Assembly (NCBI GenBank): GCA_963575645.1
Contig: OY754464.1
Location: 32,503,501 to 32,567,500, forward strand
Length of the DNA: 64,000 nt
Direction: 5' to 3'
Source of the DNA: Xanthostigma xanthostigma
Lineage: Eukaryota > Arthropoda > Insecta > Raphidioptera > Raphidiidae
Under the pieces are notes generated by a model. The model was not told the DNA's origin. It ran no database searches and saw only the letters and a list, made by a program, of their open reading frames with translations. Both the position numbers and the translations under genes were made by a program. Shown in pieces: positions 10,781-24,107 of the stretch (position 1 is the stretch's first letter; each line of letters starts with the position of its first letter).

Positions 10781-10990
10781 GGTCCGACCCCTAGGTCCCG
10801 CCATCCGACCGACGCCAATAGTGTAAGTGCCTTATGGCAAATACACTAAAAAAACACTTGAGAGGGCCACCCTCATTACCTAGGGGTATAAAAAATAGCC
10901 TACGACCTATTCTTAGACCTACCAAGTATACAACCCTCACGATAATAATTTTTTTTCTGAATTTCAATATTATTATCAATTTACCAAATT
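10780..10990 (-). mobile_element. Helitron-like element fragment
   Basis: The region shares the pattern of a gapped CACCCTCATTACCTAGGGGT followed by ATAAAAAATAG with 45990-46070. Conceptual minus-strand translations share the pattern RIG..LFFIPL. It is the internal part of the element described at 45838-46183; neither end is preserved. Confidence 0.5.
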
Positions 10991-11040
10991 AAATTCACCC
11001 TTCACTAAGTAAATCCATATCTATAAATTTTCATAAAATT

Positions 11041-11260
11041 TTTATGTTTGGTCCTGTCGGGCCGATTTTAATAAAATTTTGGCAGCATTTTTTATCTCTA
11101 CTAGCGGGTTAAATTTCAATTTTGAAACGATTCTGAAATTTTTTTCGGTATTTTAAGGTCCAAAATTTTTTTCAACTCCTAAAACCTACCCTTAAAGTGG
11201 CCCGATTGGGCCCATTTTAAATAGACTTCGTGCGGTGATGGATGAACATGTGGTCCAAAT
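11041..11260 (-). repeat. Dispersed repeat family Z, copy 1
   Basis: GGGCCCATTTTAAATAGACT and CGTGCGGTGATG match, in reverse, CATCACCGCACGGAGC and TTATTTAAAATGGGAC at about 56200-56230. Related copies lie at 38085-38230, 46231-46600 and 56150-56545. The family is unnamed and has no coding content. Confidence 0.6.
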
Positions 11261-11760
11261 TTCGTAGAAGAAAAAGAATTGTTTATTGCTGAGGCAATTG
11301 GATTCGGTTCAATTATCGGATCGGTCTTCCAAAAAAGGTCCAATCTAAAATAGTTCTCCCAAAATAGAAAGATCAAACTTTGGAAACTAACTTTGATGGG
11401 CTGTTTCTTCGGAAGGGTGTAGTTTTGTATATTATGGAGACCTAAATTAGGTTCAGTCGCTCTAATATTGTACCATGACTATATTGTAAAGCATTGACGG
11501 TTGTTTTTAAAGATGTCTTGCATGTTCTCTCTGTAGGTATACATTTACATATGCTTAATGTACAGCACGCGTGCTATGAAGTAAAACTGAATGTAGGATT
11601 TAAATGAGAAACTGTGGTTATGTCGTTCTGTTTAAGTTCTTTTCTTTAAATTTTAAAAAAGAACAGTAATATCTTCTTTTACCTTGTACATGTTCTTAAT
11701 GTCTTCATTTCCAATTTGATAAGTTTTAACACCCTAAAAAAATGGCATATATCCTGTTGA

Positions 11761-12009
11761 AAAAAAATTGGTTGTCTGTAAAGTCGGTTCACGGATGATA
11801 GTTTTACGTGATAACGTCATAAAGAAACATTGATGAACTCTCTGACGTCACGCGAGAAGAGAGAGAAATGCGTACAATCCGACGCTTGGGCCAATCGTGC
11901 CTCTCTATCGCTTATACCGCTTTCGCTTGCACGCTCAGGCGGAACGTGACACTTTTTCGTGCGTGCAGCCGGTGTTTCATCAATTTATAAGACGTTATCA
12001 CGTCAAAAA
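11761..12009 (+). repeat. GTGATAACGTC repeat, copy 1 (single arm)
   Basis: The copy runs from AATTGGTTGTCTGTAAAGTC to AAGACGTTATCACGTC. It is CpG-rich against an AT-rich background. Other copies are at 27322-27858 (foldback of two arms) and 40644-40900 (reverse). Internal CGTGATAACGTC occurs near both ends in opposite orientation. It has no pol III boxes, so it is not an ordinary SINE. Confidence 0.85.
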
Positions 12010-12129
12010 TCTGCTTTACAATGTCCTTCCTGAAAGTTCGTCAATCAAACCAATCGTTGAAGCGATTTTTAACAGCGCACTGAAAACTGTATTTGAGCTA
12101 CTTTTGTAAGTCTTCTTTAAAGAAAATTA

Positions 12130-13330
12130 TTATAAAAAAGCAAAATAAATAATTAAAAAATTTAAAATTATAATAATAGTTAAAATTAATCTACTTGTTT
12201 TAATGAGATTCAAATTTCTTAAAAAGTTCGGCTTGCGAAACTTTGGAAACCAATAATTTGTAGGTATTTTCTTTGCTTGTGAAAAATTATTTGTAAGTAT
12301 AAATGTAGTACAAAAAGAATAGGAAAACCCATTAGTGAACTGTACACTTCCTCTATACTTATATATATATAACAAAGTTGCCTCAGAACACCCATTTTTC
12401 CTCTCCGGCCACAAAACTTAAAACTGGAAAACTAAAGCTCTATTTATACTTTTCAAGTTGTGGATTTCGCAAACCGTTGTCAGAGTTAAGATTAAATTTT
12501 ATTATCTATAATTAATACCGTTTTGTGTGTGCTGATTCACACACATTGTGATGAAACATAATAATAATAATAATATTTATTTTACCACATTCACAAAAAG
12601 TATATGGCATGTCTATAAAAAACAATTAAAAAATTACATATTAAAAAATTCATTACCGCATCGTTCTCTTCGTTATAATGAGGGCAAGTGCACAATATAT
12701 GTTTCTTTACGATGTGTATGGAGAAATTCATAAAATGACAAAATAACCTCAATAATTTTCAAATTTTTAAAATTTAAACCTAAGCAATTTACGTAAGAGA
12801 AACAATCACATTATTATCGAACTCCTTTCACCTGAAAATAATTCGAATTGATCTAGACTCCCCAACCGTCATCTGTGTTAAAAATGTTTATTATTGTAAC
12901 GCGAGAAAAAAAGTAGCTTGTAGTTCCTATAAACGTTATTAGTACCAATCTGATGAGAAAAGAACCTGAAGAGGCAGCCACCACTGTTTATCTCCTTTTC
13001 TTGAAAATAACGGGTCTTTCAGCTAAACAAATGATAGATTGTAAAGCATTCGAAACTATTTTTAATTATCACAAATATGTAAATAGAAAAGCAATAAACA
13101 TAACTTTACAAATAAACAAATCAGGTCATTACGGCTCACCTGTAATGAAATAAAGTTGTTTTAATCGTAAAATAAAAGCAACAAAATTTCCAAGAACTAT
13201 TTTCAGTATATAAAACTTTTAATAATGACTAGTTTTTAAGGATGGGTAGAACATTGTTCAATGAAAAGTTCCAAAGCAAAACAATAAGACTGAAATAAGC
13301 TAGGATCGTGTAAGACAGACTTCTAATAAT
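12130..13330. other. No gene seen
   Basis: AT-rich sequence with an (AAT)n run at 12558-12575. Short open frames on both strands show no protein-like pattern. Confidence 0.5.
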
Positions 13331-13339
13331 GCACAAGGA

Positions 13340-13560
13340 TCGAAAGTTACTTTACCGCTATTTACAATGCTCGTTTATGCCCGGTTCAAACTTTGCCCCG
13401 GGCTGCCGTCGAACAAAGAAAGTTTAATTCAATTCATTAAGACTGGAATGGTCGAGAAAAGCGCGGATTTCCTTTCGCCGCCCCGTTCTCCCGCTACTTT
13501 ACTCTTCACCCCGCACCTGTCAATACAGCGAAAACTCTTCTGAACACAGTTTAAGTGCTT
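13340..13560. other. GC-elevated stretch
   Basis: A locally GC- and CpG-richer block (for example GCCCCGGGCTGCCGTCGAAC and TTTCGCCGCCCCGTTCTCCC) in AT-rich surroundings. It could be a promoter-type island or a repeat fragment. No exon was found. Confidence 0.35.
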
Positions 13561-14229
13561 TAAAACTTACTTTTTGTTCTTCAGTCACTGTTAAATAATG
13601 GCGTGCTGACAACGGCAACCGGAAGAAAAAACAAGCTAATAAACATAACGCAATTACATGTTTAATCGTTTAATATATAACAGAGAATAAAAATGTACAA
13701 ACTGTCAGATAAGAATAGATTAGGCCATTAAGAGATCAAGTCGATTCTCATTCTTATTTATTTAGTCTGTATTGTCTATTTTGGACAAACTGATCATTGG
13801 AACAAAGTCCAAATAATAGTCTGAAACTTTAATACGTTATATTTATGAATTTCTCAATCATTCAACAATATAATTTGAATGGCTTGTTTTAAAAAGCAGT
13901 TATTAAAAATGTGATTTTTATAATATGTCAATTGAGAGAGTCACCGGAAACGCACATTATTACTAAAATTAAACCAAATTGCCTTTAGACAAAATTTTGA
14001 TAAACCGAATAATCGAAAGTTTAACTTTTTAGATAACGCGAAAATTAAAAAAAAATAAAACATCTTTCACGTATAGTTTTGGGGAAATCTATCAGTCATG
14101 TTTAAACTATACACACATCTGTCTCTGTCAGATACACTGTACGACATAATATACTGCTGTAGTCACATTATGTCTTGTTTAGGTAATTATTTTCTTATCT
14201 ATTAAAAAAATAATTATGATTTATAGTAG
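13561..14229. other. No gene seen
   Basis: AT-rich DNA with no recognised coding, RNA or repeat structure. Confidence 0.45.
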
Positions 14230-15120
14230 TAGTACAGTCAATCTGGCAAAAACCTCAACAAAACCAACCAAAAAGGTGAAACTTGGTGAGTCGTTAGAGA
14301 ATGATGAAAAAAAGGTTACCTGGCAATGGCCACCTGGTACCTGTTCAAATAGTCAAAAAAAACTCAAAAATATTTTGAAATGCATTTTTCTCGAAAACTA
14401 TCCATTTTACAGAAAAATGTATTGAACAAAAAATGTAGAGGGCATCGTTATCTACAATTAATGTCATTGGTGCTATGTTGTACAACAAAAATTGTGCGCA
14501 GTAGGTGGCGCTTAAGTGCCAAAAAAAGTGTTTTTCCACTTTTTTGCCCTGAAATTTTCATTTTTCAGTTACGATTCAAATGAAAAAATTGTTCCATTTT
14601 ATTTTATAAACAACTTTTATTTCAACATTTTTTTCATACAACTTACCGTTTCAGAGCTGCAGCTTGTTGAAGTGAAAATAAGTTGTATGAAAAGTAAGTT
14701 GTATGAAAAAAATGTTGAAATAAAAGTTGTTTATAAAATAAAAAGGAACAATTTTTCCATTTGAATCGTAACTGAAAAATGAAAATTTCAGGGCAAAAAA
14801 GTGGAAAAACACTTTTTTTGGCACTTTAGCGCCACCTACTGCACACATTTTTTGTTGTACAACATAGCACCAATGACATTAATTGTAGATAACGATGCCC
14901 TCTACATTTTTTGTTCAATAAATTTTTCTGTAAAATGCATAGTTTTCGAGAAAAATGCATTTCAAAATATTTTTGAGTTTTTTTTGACTATTTGAACAGG
15001 TACCAGGTGGCCATTGCCAGGTAACCTTTTTTTCATCATTCTCTAACGACTCACCAAGTTTCACCTTTTTGGGTGTTTTTGATACGAAATGATTTTTTTT
15101 TCGCCAGATTGATTGTACTA
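14230..15120. repeat. 891-bp foldback element
   Basis: Inverted arms of about 400 bp start with TAGTACAGTCAATCTGGC and TAGTACAATCAATCTGGC. They surround a centre near 14670 that has three further copies of CATACAACTTA in both orientations. The arms encode near-identical peptides by symmetry only. No transposase is present. Confidence 0.85.
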
Positions 15121-16780
15121 TAGGTATATAATATTTGAATAAAAATAACAATATATGTACTAATACGGTAGTAGGCTAATAATTAATTGGGACACAACGT
15201 TCTAAGCAGACTTTTTGTCAAACACTTTTTGACATGAATAATAATGTATTTAAGAAATGTCGGAAAACTAGATAAACAATTCCAGCCAATTGGACGTGCA
15301 ACGGGACGATTGTAAACGCATGCGATACCGCGGTTCATGGCTAGAAATAAATTTTTAAAATTGACAGATAAAATAAATCATGAATTACCTGGAAAAATGA
15401 GTAGAATTATAAATCGTTAGAAATAATATACCTATCCATAGCCAAAATTATAGCACATCTATTTCTTTTGGTCATGTGATGATTTCCCCCAAAAACAAAT
15501 AGGGCTCTTCTATTTTCAAATCAATTATCCTACCAAAATTTATTTTAGATTCGTTCAGCGATCGCCAACGCGAATTTTGCTAGATTCTGTAAAAAGAAAA
15601 TACAACTTAGCACCTTTCAGTGTTAAACTATTAACTCATATTAATTTGGATATTACTATTATTAATTTTTATTTATTAACCCTACTGCTTTACATCGTAA
15701 TTTACCGAGCTGTCAAACCCAGTATGTGTCAATCCAGATAGACATTCGTAATATTTTATTGAATATTTCAGGAGTTACTAATAAAAACGGTTGGGAATAA
15801 TTAACCTAGGCCAGGGATAACCAATTTTATTGTTACTTAGATTTTAGACAAAAAACATTTTTTTCTGATAATTTTGTGTATAAATTATATTAATTTTCAT
15901 CCACACTATAACCGCCAAGAAGAACACTAACCGCTGTCGCAAGGCCTTTGGAAATATCTACTGCAGTTGGAAATGAAACGATAGGTAGAAATTCCACTGA
16001 ATCACTGCTTACAAGCCTGAAAAATATTCATATTTGGAAGAACATCGGCAGCATCACATCGACACGTGGATGGTTTTAAGTTTATTATTATTATTATATG
16101 TTTCTTTAAATATTTGCGTATATATTTTTAAAAAGTTTTTGTATTATTTTCGTTTCTTAAGAAAGCTTATCACTTTTGCTATGTTGGTGTCATATTGAAC
16201 CAAATGTTGTAATATGGTGTGCCACCTAAATTTTGAGTTTAATCGACTTTTAGGTCCGTTGCAAGATTCTATAAAATACAATTTTTAAAACATGATTTAT
16301 TGATAACGGCGAAATTCCTTTTAGAAGCTTGGATAGCAAATGTGGAAACACCTTAAAATTTTTATGCAGAACTGTATCGTACGTAACATATTAGATATTA
16401 TTGCAGTCAGCCTATACAGACACAATTTCTGAGGGATTTAGTTCAAATTGACCGTTGCTTACATGTGCCACCCTTGGGAAATCAGTGGCGTCGATTGTAC
16501 GTGTCTATATCGATTTCGTTTTTGTTAACCTGCAGATCAAATGAGATGATGTTTCGACATTGCATAGATGAGCGGAATTCATTAAGTAGATGATTTACGG
16601 CATTGTTATAAACGATTTTTTTTTTAATTTTTTATTTAAATTGTTATAACTCAAACGGCGACGAATTATAGCAAAAAGTAGCTCAGTCCTATTTTCACAC
16701 TAAAGTTTGATAATTGTTCTATCTTTTTGTCTGTTTTGGAGACCCCGATAAAACTGGCAGCGCCAAAATGTCGTATGATA
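15121..16780. other. No gene seen
   Basis: AT-rich DNA with a (TTA)n run near 16084-16100. Nothing coding was recognised. Confidence 0.45.
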
Positions 16781-16818
16781 AAATTATTGTCATGAGAATT
16801 AAAGGTTATTTAAGAGCT

Positions 16819-17160
16819 TATTTAATGCCCCATTTTTAATTTTAGGGCTCTTATCCTTTTAGACAAAACTTGCGGCGCTACTAGCTTTAAAAAAAGTTAG
16901 CATCACCACAGAGTCGAGTGGTTAAAAGAATGGTATGAGATTTAAGGGCCTACTTAGTGCCTCATTTTTAAATTTAGGACTCTTGTTTTTAAGACAAAAT
17001 CTTCGAATAACATATATACGGTGGAAGTACGGGTCACATATAGTGGAGGAGCGGGTCGACCTGGCAGCGTCACAATGAAGAATCATGTTAACGATTGCAT
17101 GATATTTAGGGGCTAATTTAGTGCCTCATTTTTAAATTTAGAGCTCTTGTTTTTTTAGGC
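16819..17160. repeat. Diverged tandem repeat, three units
   Basis: The core TTTAGTGCCTCATTTTTAAA followed by a TTTAGGRCTCTTGTTTTTA-like segment recurs at about 16819, 16953 and 17117. Units of about 134-164 bp each continue into AGACAAAATCTT. The copies are old and diverged. Confidence 0.7.
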
Positions 17161-17199
17161 AAAATCTTTGAATATCTTCTATACGGTGGTAGTACGAGT

Positions 17200-19560
17200 T
17201 CCATATGGTAGAGATGCGGGTCACTCATGGTGCAAATGTCAGTACAATTTTAGACGTAAAAAAACACAAAAATTGAGAATTCTGAACAGGCTGAGAATTT
17301 ATGCTTGTCAGTTAAAAAATCTCCGTTCTCATATACAGACCATAGTGTGTCACAAACGGTACTTATTTGAGAAACGCAATCAGAATTTTTATCAATATAC
17401 TGTACGATTGACTCTAAATTTTGCTGTTTCTGTTTGCTAAACGAGTTAGTGCAAATACACGTTGAATCAATTGGGTTGCTGACGATTTTTGAGGAAGAAT
17501 GCTAATGCACTTCTGGAGAAATGATCACGCCGAGAGATCCTGTATAATCTCTACTTTGTGCAGTATCCGCAAGTTTTAGTCTTCCGTAGAGATAAGCAAT
17601 GTGTTGCGACAAAAAATCGTCAGGTCTGATAGGTAGTTTATTGTTACTTAGCACTAACAATAATAATATTGTATTATTTATTATTATTATACTAATATAT
17701 AGTATACTAATTCTATTATAATAGAATAACTAATGATATGAAGAATAGCATCCGTTTTTATTTCAAGACATAACATACGCCATCTTTAAATTTCCATAGC
17801 ACACTCTACAACAGACAAAGATAAGCGATCCGAGTGCGCGATGTGTTAGGCAAAATCGAATATATAAAGACTTGGATTTTTTTTTATATGTATAAAACAC
17901 TATTTTCTCCTCTTTCGTTAAGACATTTTTCGAACAGATCTAATTAAATTGAGCGAATCATAAGCAAAAGCTCCTATCCAGGACCAAAATGCAAAAATCG
18001 GTTTTTAATTAGTTATTAAAATCGGTTAACCGTTTGAGCTGTACGCTAAACACAAAAATCGGAACCACAGAGTCACAGACGTAGAGACAAAGCGAGTGTA
18101 TATGTATAGGCGTTTCTTGCTATTGCTTGCGTCGCGCCTAAAAATAAAATATTGATTTGACCAGGAAAGAGAATAAATTTTGTGTTGATATACGAAGGTT
18201 GTTTTATAATTTATAAAATAATAAAAGATATTTTAGTAACTTATATTTTTTTACAATTTTGGACAAATTCGTCGATTTGTTTTAAATCATACTCAAACCC
18301 CTTTGCTGAGTATATTTTGCCCAATAAATTAACATAATTTAGATATAGGTATTACCATATTTACGTATCTCTGAGTTTAAAAAATTACCAAGAATGATTT
18401 TATTTATTGAAGAATTCTAATCAGACGTTAATCAAAGATTTGAATAATTATCAAAATTAGCGTATTTTTGTCAATAAGTAAAATTATTTTCCAAAGAAAT
18501 TACTTTGGATTTTTTTTATAAGCAGCTGGCAAATATAAAAACAAAAGATACGTAAATCTAACTGGTCAAAAAATAGACATACTTCTCAAATTCCAGAACT
18601 GAAGGACACAGTTAAATTAAACACAAGGATTTAAATTTGAATCCTTTTTTATAAGTAAACTGATGAAACAGACATAATCTTAGTATGCTTCGGTTGCTCG
18701 GTAGAATATATAAAGCTCATTGAAAAAAGAGAGTGAGGGTTTGCGCTGTAAAATTAACGGTGTGTCTTCTATTATTAACCTGCTAGATTCCAAACCAAGT
18801 TTAAGGTAAATGCATAGAAGCCTGTGTCTTCGCTTAACTTGACGTCTTCCAATTGGTATCCATGTAATTTATTGAAAACACGAATTAATAAGTTCGTCAC
18901 AAAATAATAATAAAATGCTGTCAATTTATAAAGAAAATGTATGAATATTAAACCATTCAGTAAATAAGTTAAACTGCACGTTCCGCTCACGTACGTTGAC
19001 TCTACTGTCTGACTTGCATCCAACGCCTCGCATACTCCTCTCCAGTGGAGGGCGTGCATTTTAGGATGTGTTGCTGCAAATGCATTTTACATACATGGTG
19101 TATCACAGAAACCGTTCATTGGGGAAAATAGACAGTACAAATTAGTTAAGATCAGAGATTGCTTTCCCTCTATTCAGAGGTCGTTACTATGGTTTAGGTA
19201 CATGATGAAATGTATCGAGATAGTGGCACAATAAGGATGAATTTAAAGACAAAATCGCCGAAGTATGTTTCAATGTGACTCCTGTAGTGTTAGACAAAGT
19301 TGGTAAGAGTACGATAACTTGCTATGCAAAATATCCACTGGAAATTCACAATTATTTTTTTATATAACGTATAACAGCGTTATTGGTCGTTTTAAGTGCG
19401 GAAAATTAATTTTTATAAATTAATTTAAAAAAATTAAATATGGCATAGTAAGTATATTATTTACTATAGCGATCGCTATCTTGTCTTATATAGTGATAAG
19501 AAAAGAGAAAGTTATATATACCTGTACCTATGATAAACAAAGATAGAAATATCAATTGGT
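17200..19560. other. No gene seen
   Basis: AT-rich DNA. It includes an inverted copy (18395-18450) of the sequence flanking the 8481 foldback, and old repeat debris around 17960-18130. The open frames at 17168-17440 and 18775-19059 have no recognised domain. Confidence 0.4.
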
Positions 19561-19589
19561 TGGAATGAAATACAATTGAACGTTCAGGG

Positions 19590-20036
19590 CAGAGTCGTAT
19601 TTGGAAATTTTAATTTATAAAACGAATTTTAAATTTAAAACTCACATTTTCATGAAGATTGAAAACCACCGCTTTTTTTGATAAAGGGGTATGCGAATTG
19701 TCTCGCAGTGAAACGGGAAGGGGCAAATGTGGAGTTTTTAAAAAAACAATTCCGGGGTGAACGATAAACGCGTATGCGAATTGTAATTCTGGGGTGAACG
19801 ATAAAGGGGTATGCGAATTGTCTCGCAGTGAAACGGGAAGAGGCAAATGTGGAGTTTTTAAAAAAACAATTCCGGGGTGAACGATAAACGGGTATGCGAA
19901 TTGTAATTCTGGGGTGAACGATAAAGGGGTATGCGAATTGTCTCGCAGTGAAACGGGAAGGGGCAAGTGTTGAGTTTTTAAAAAAACAATTCCGGGGTGA
20001 ACGATAAACGGGTATGCGAATCTAAATACGACCCTG
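19590..20036. mobile_element. TIR element containing a 120-bp minisatellite
   Basis: CAGAGTCGTATTTGGA (19590-19605) and the complement CAGGGTCGTATTTAGA (20021-20036) bound nearly three copies of a 120-bp unit (19680-20020). Each unit holds two versions of GGGGTGAACGATAAA followed by a GGTATGCGAATTGT block. The open minus-strand frame across it exists because 120 is divisible by three. No target duplication is clear. Confidence 0.75.
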
Positions 20037-20220
20037 CTTCCATAACACAATCGAAAGCTGCATTCAAAGTGAGATAGTTATACAATAATTCTACACCAGT
20101 TGCTATGACGTGTATTTGTGATTTTTGATTGGTTAGATTCAAAAAATGACAGTGAAAGACGAAAAGTAGTTCCATTTTTTTCACGTATTTTTGAGGAAAT
20201 TTGTGAATAATCCGCAAAGT

Positions 20221-21500
20221 TTTTTTTTTTGAACGTCAAAATTTAGCGTTTTCTATGACTTAAAAAAAAAATTTCAAAATTTGGGTGCATAGTGTTATCG
20301 TACTGGACCCGACAAAGTTTTTATAACCGATGCCACGGCTTAATCAAAATGGAGGTTTATTTGAACATTTACTTTAATTTTTTATTTTAACTGTTTGTTT
20401 GGTTTAATTATTAGTTACAAAAATATTTTTTAAATAAATTTTTTTTTTAGTAAAAAATAAATTCATTTAATAATACTCAAGAATTTATTTTAACTGATTT
20501 TTCTAATTACTCATTATTCGGTATTATTGTTATTAAATAATGGTTGCAGTCAGCGTTACCATGGTATCCATTCTCATATGTGGCCAAAGTAATCGTAGAT
20601 CCTAACTAATTTGCCCAATAGAGTTTTCCCTATGTTCGGTTTCCTGCCATACACCCTCCTGTATATTTACTACTAAACTTAAAAATTTGTAGATAATATT
20701 ATTTTAAATGTAACAAATTGGTCGTTAAACCAAATGCGTTGTTTTACGAATGATAATAATGTATTATGGACATTGAGCAGACCATTAGAACAGTAAAGTT
20801 TTAGTACAATAGTAATCAGATGAAAAGAAAAATGTATTTTTTCGGCAAATTTTCATATTGAAAATTTGGTTTGAAAATGATTGTGATAGACATGTCGATT
20901 TTTTGTGATTATATTTTTGTTTCTTTATTTTTAACAGCGCCTATTATTTTGAATCTAATTATCATTGATATTATGAAACAAGAATTCATAAAAATTTATT
21001 TTTAAGTTTTGCACGTTGAAACTATGAAAATTTTTAAATACTATTCTTATTTATGCATACTGTCGTATTTTATTTAATGATAGGATCGTCTCTTCGGCGC
21101 ATGTTATATCTAATAACGTAATGGGATGCTTCAACCTTACCTTACCTAGGAGACGGGAATATAGGGGTAATTAATATTCCGTCCACAGGGGAGCGCGCTC
21201 ATCAGTCAGCGGCGTGGAAAGGGGGAAAGGAATGGGCATGATTGTACTCTCTGCTAGTTGCCTCAAGACAGTAAAGGCATCGATCAGCAGCTGGAAGCCG
21301 GGAACTGCTTGCTTCGTTTAATTTCACTGACACTTACATACATAGATGCAAGTGTCTCTTGTATAAATATGAATATCGACTAAACGTGGGCTAAAGAAAC
21401 TAGATAACAAAGATCCGACAGATATGCCAAACATTTAAAAACACCTTAGGAAAGACATTCTCGATAAATTTATTTATTTTCGGTCAGTGTTTTTTTTTTA
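20221..21500. other. No gene seen
   Basis: AT-rich except for a GC-richer block at 21150-21310 (GGGAGCGCGCTCATCAGTCA and neighbours), which I could not assign. Confidence 0.4.
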
Positions 21501-21552
21501 ATTTAATAAAACTTTTTGTACAAAAAATTAACTGCGTTAAAAAACATTAAAG

Positions 21553-21754
21553 ATGTGTTACGAGAACGCATTACAGAAGTGAAACTTCTAGTTGTAAATA
21601 ACACTATTGCATTTGGACAAGTGGAAAAAATGTGTTACGAGATGATCAGATTAACTTGTACAGACGAAATATCTGAACTTGAAACACATTTTTTCCACTT
21701 GTCCAAATGCAATCGTATGATTTGCAACTTCTGTAATGCGTTCTTGTAACACAT
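21553..21754. repeat. 202-bp imperfect foldback
   Basis: Arms share GAACGCATTACAGAAGT and GCATTTGGACAAGTGGAAAA, separated by unpaired bulges, with a loop of about 25 bp. Long imperfect hairpins like this occur in miniature elements and in hairpin-RNA loci that feed small-RNA pathways. Confidence 0.75.
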
Positions 21755-21884
21755 TTTTAATTTTTTCGCAGGTTTACTGCAAATATCGTTTTTTTTTTTT
21801 TTTTTTTAATTTCGCAGGTTCACTGCAAATATAGTTTTTTTAGCTCAAGTATTATTCTGATAAATTAGTCGAAAATTTTATGTA

Positions 21885-22637
21885 CAGTGTGTCCCCGGAT
21901 TGAGTTCACAATAGGTGAGATTGACCAAAAATTTTCGAATTGGAATTTCGTATTTTGGGATTCCGCCCTGCTTGGTCTCAAACTTATATTTAGTTTATTT
22001 TCGATTTTTTTTAAATCAAGTAGGCCTTTACAGTTGAGCGAAACCTCTTTTCGTTTCAGGTAAAGTGCCTTTATCGTTCATAGTACGCAAAAGTGTCACT
22101 AAGAAAAGTTGTTCACAATGGAAAATTATGGCGTTATGCAAATTTTCAGAATGATCGGCCTACTTTGATAAAATCCACTTTTGTTTTGTTTTGTTTGAAA
22201 AACAATCGCGTGGAGGAAGCCAAATAGAGTATTTGAAGTTTAATTTATTTTTTTGATAAACTGTAAAAATTTGAATGTTAAATTAAATATTTCTAATCAT
22301 CCTGTTTTCTCATCTAAGATTTATCATGTAATCGTAAAAATATTAATTCTATTATCACAGTAGGCCGATCATTCTGAAAATTTGCATAACGCCATAATTT
22401 TTCATTGTGAACAACTTTTCTTAGTGACACTTTTGCGTACTATGAACGGAAAAGGTACTTTACCTGAAACGAAAAGAGGTTTTGCTTAACTGTAAAGGCC
22501 TACTTGATTTAAAAAAATCGAAAGTAAACTAAAAATAAGTTTCAGACCAAGCAGGGCGGAATCCCAAAATATGAAATTCCAATTGGAAAATTTTTGGTCA
22601 ATCTCACCTATTGTGAACTCAATCCGGGGACACTCTG
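21885..22637. mobile_element. TA-flanked foldback element, copy A
   Basis: TIRs start CAGTGTGTCCCCGGATTGAG and CAGAGTGTCCCCGGATTGAG, with TA on both sides. Arms of about 270 bp surround a unique middle. It is a Tc1/mariner-style non-autonomous element. Copy B (24569-25329) has the middle part in the opposite orientation, meaning the whole element inserted the other way round. Confidence 0.88.
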
Positions 22638-22694
22638 TATAATAGGTATACTTGAAAATAATAAAAAATAAATAAAAGAAACAAATCGTTGCGC

Positions 22695-22764
22695 GCACCT
22701 GACGGCAATCGAAGCCGGACCGGCCGCGTGGTATGCCAGCGTTCTACCACTGAGCTACCAATGT
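22695..22764 (-). tRNA. tRNA-Gly-like pseudogene or tRNA-derived repeat, copy 1
   Basis: Reading minus: A-box-like TAGCTCAGTGGTAGA, GCC in the anticodon position, then CGGCTTCGATTGC as a weakened B box. The acceptor and anticodon stems pair poorly. About 150 bp upstream (plus coordinates to about 22890) is shared with the copy at 63684-63753, so the two arose by duplication or retroposition of a larger unit. Probably not a working tRNA. Confidence 0.6.
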
Positions 22765-22899
22765 TTGCAAAGAATCATTGTTTATATAGGGTTACATAAT
22801 ACAATTTCGGGACAAAATGCTTTACATAGGGAAATCAATTTCGTTACATAGAGAAACGAGTTTACTCCCGTTTTTAAAGAAGTATTCACTTCAACAAGC

Positions 22900-23990
22900 T
22901 ACTAAAAAGTATGAATATTTAATAATGAACATAAAATTCAGTGATACTTTCACCAGTTCTCGAGTTAGAATTTGAGGACTAGCAAATGAAATAGAAGGTT
23001 CATGGAAACGTCATGTAAACAACAGCATTGCTACATGTTGACCAGTACAATACGTTAATGAAAGAAACTCAAAAATAAAGATAAATGTTTTTATTTCATA
23101 ATATTATTATGTATCGCTTTTTACAAAATACCAATATCATTGTAAGTAAATATATCCACATTAAAATAAGCATACGAACAATAGATTTGTACATAATAGA
23201 CAAAAACATCAAGAATTATAAAAAAATCTGCACTTTCCAGGATAATTATCAAAATGTTAAAGACAAAATTATAAAGTACCTCATCAAACCATTATATTAT
23301 TACGATTAAAATTTTATATAAGTATAATAAATGTATTTTTGCTGTAGAACGATCAATATTTAGTTTTACATATTTTTTCATTTATAGTAACATAATTATA
23401 TAGAAAAATACAAAATAATAACAACTATCCATTCAGAAATTGAAAGCTTTCAGTGATTTTGCTATACTTGTCTCGACGAGAAAAGATTGTATGTAAAAAT
23501 TCACGTACACGAAAATGCACAAACGCACAGCTTATAAACGAAAACTCAGGATTAAAAAACTGTAACAATGTGCCAACCACTGTCAGAAAGGAAGAAAGCG
23601 ACTGCTTTAATCTTTTCTTGTCAAAACATATAATATTTATTTGGGTCCTTTAACGTTAACGCTTTTATTGCAGCCAGTAGTATAGAATCTAATAATCACA
23701 GGGGCAAAGCATTTTTGTGATGATCGATTTTTATTTATAATCAATTCTGAACACATATAATTGTTTATAAATTATAAAACTTGTTCTATTCTATGCTTTT
23801 GATTCCAATAAACATTTTAACAAATATTTCGAGATAAATTTAACACAGTCATAGTACAGTGATAGTGTGTTTTTATTATTTACTACCAGAAATTTTGGTA
23901 CCTGTTGATAAACTGCACAACGCAATATCATAAATTTGGCAGTGCCGTTAGGTTGTGACTATATATGTTACGGTAATTCGATAAATCTTG
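22900..23990. other. No gene seen
   Basis: Very AT-rich. The short frames at 23085-23309 and 23453-23653 are low-complexity and were not accepted as genes. Confidence 0.4.
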
Positions 23991-23995
23991 TTAGG

Positions 23996-24107
23996 TACTA
24001 TGAATAATTAGTAATTATTCATAGTAACCAAATGTTTAGGTAATTATTTATATTTATCTGTAATTATTAATTACAGATAAATATAAATAATTACTTAAAC
24101 ATTTGGT
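23996..24107. repeat. Two abutting AT-rich palindromes
   Basis: 23996-24026 is a 31-bp palindrome (TACTATGAATAATTA and its complement). 24027-24107 is an 81-bp palindrome with arms ACCAAATGTTTAGGTAATTA. No spacer separates them. Confidence 0.88.

Noticed and set aside
12130..12414. 94-residue minus-strand frame
   Set aside because: AT-rich, low-complexity end, no recognisable family or promoter.
19610..20050. 146-residue minus-strand frame
   Set aside because: Open only because the 120-bp minisatellite unit is divisible by three.
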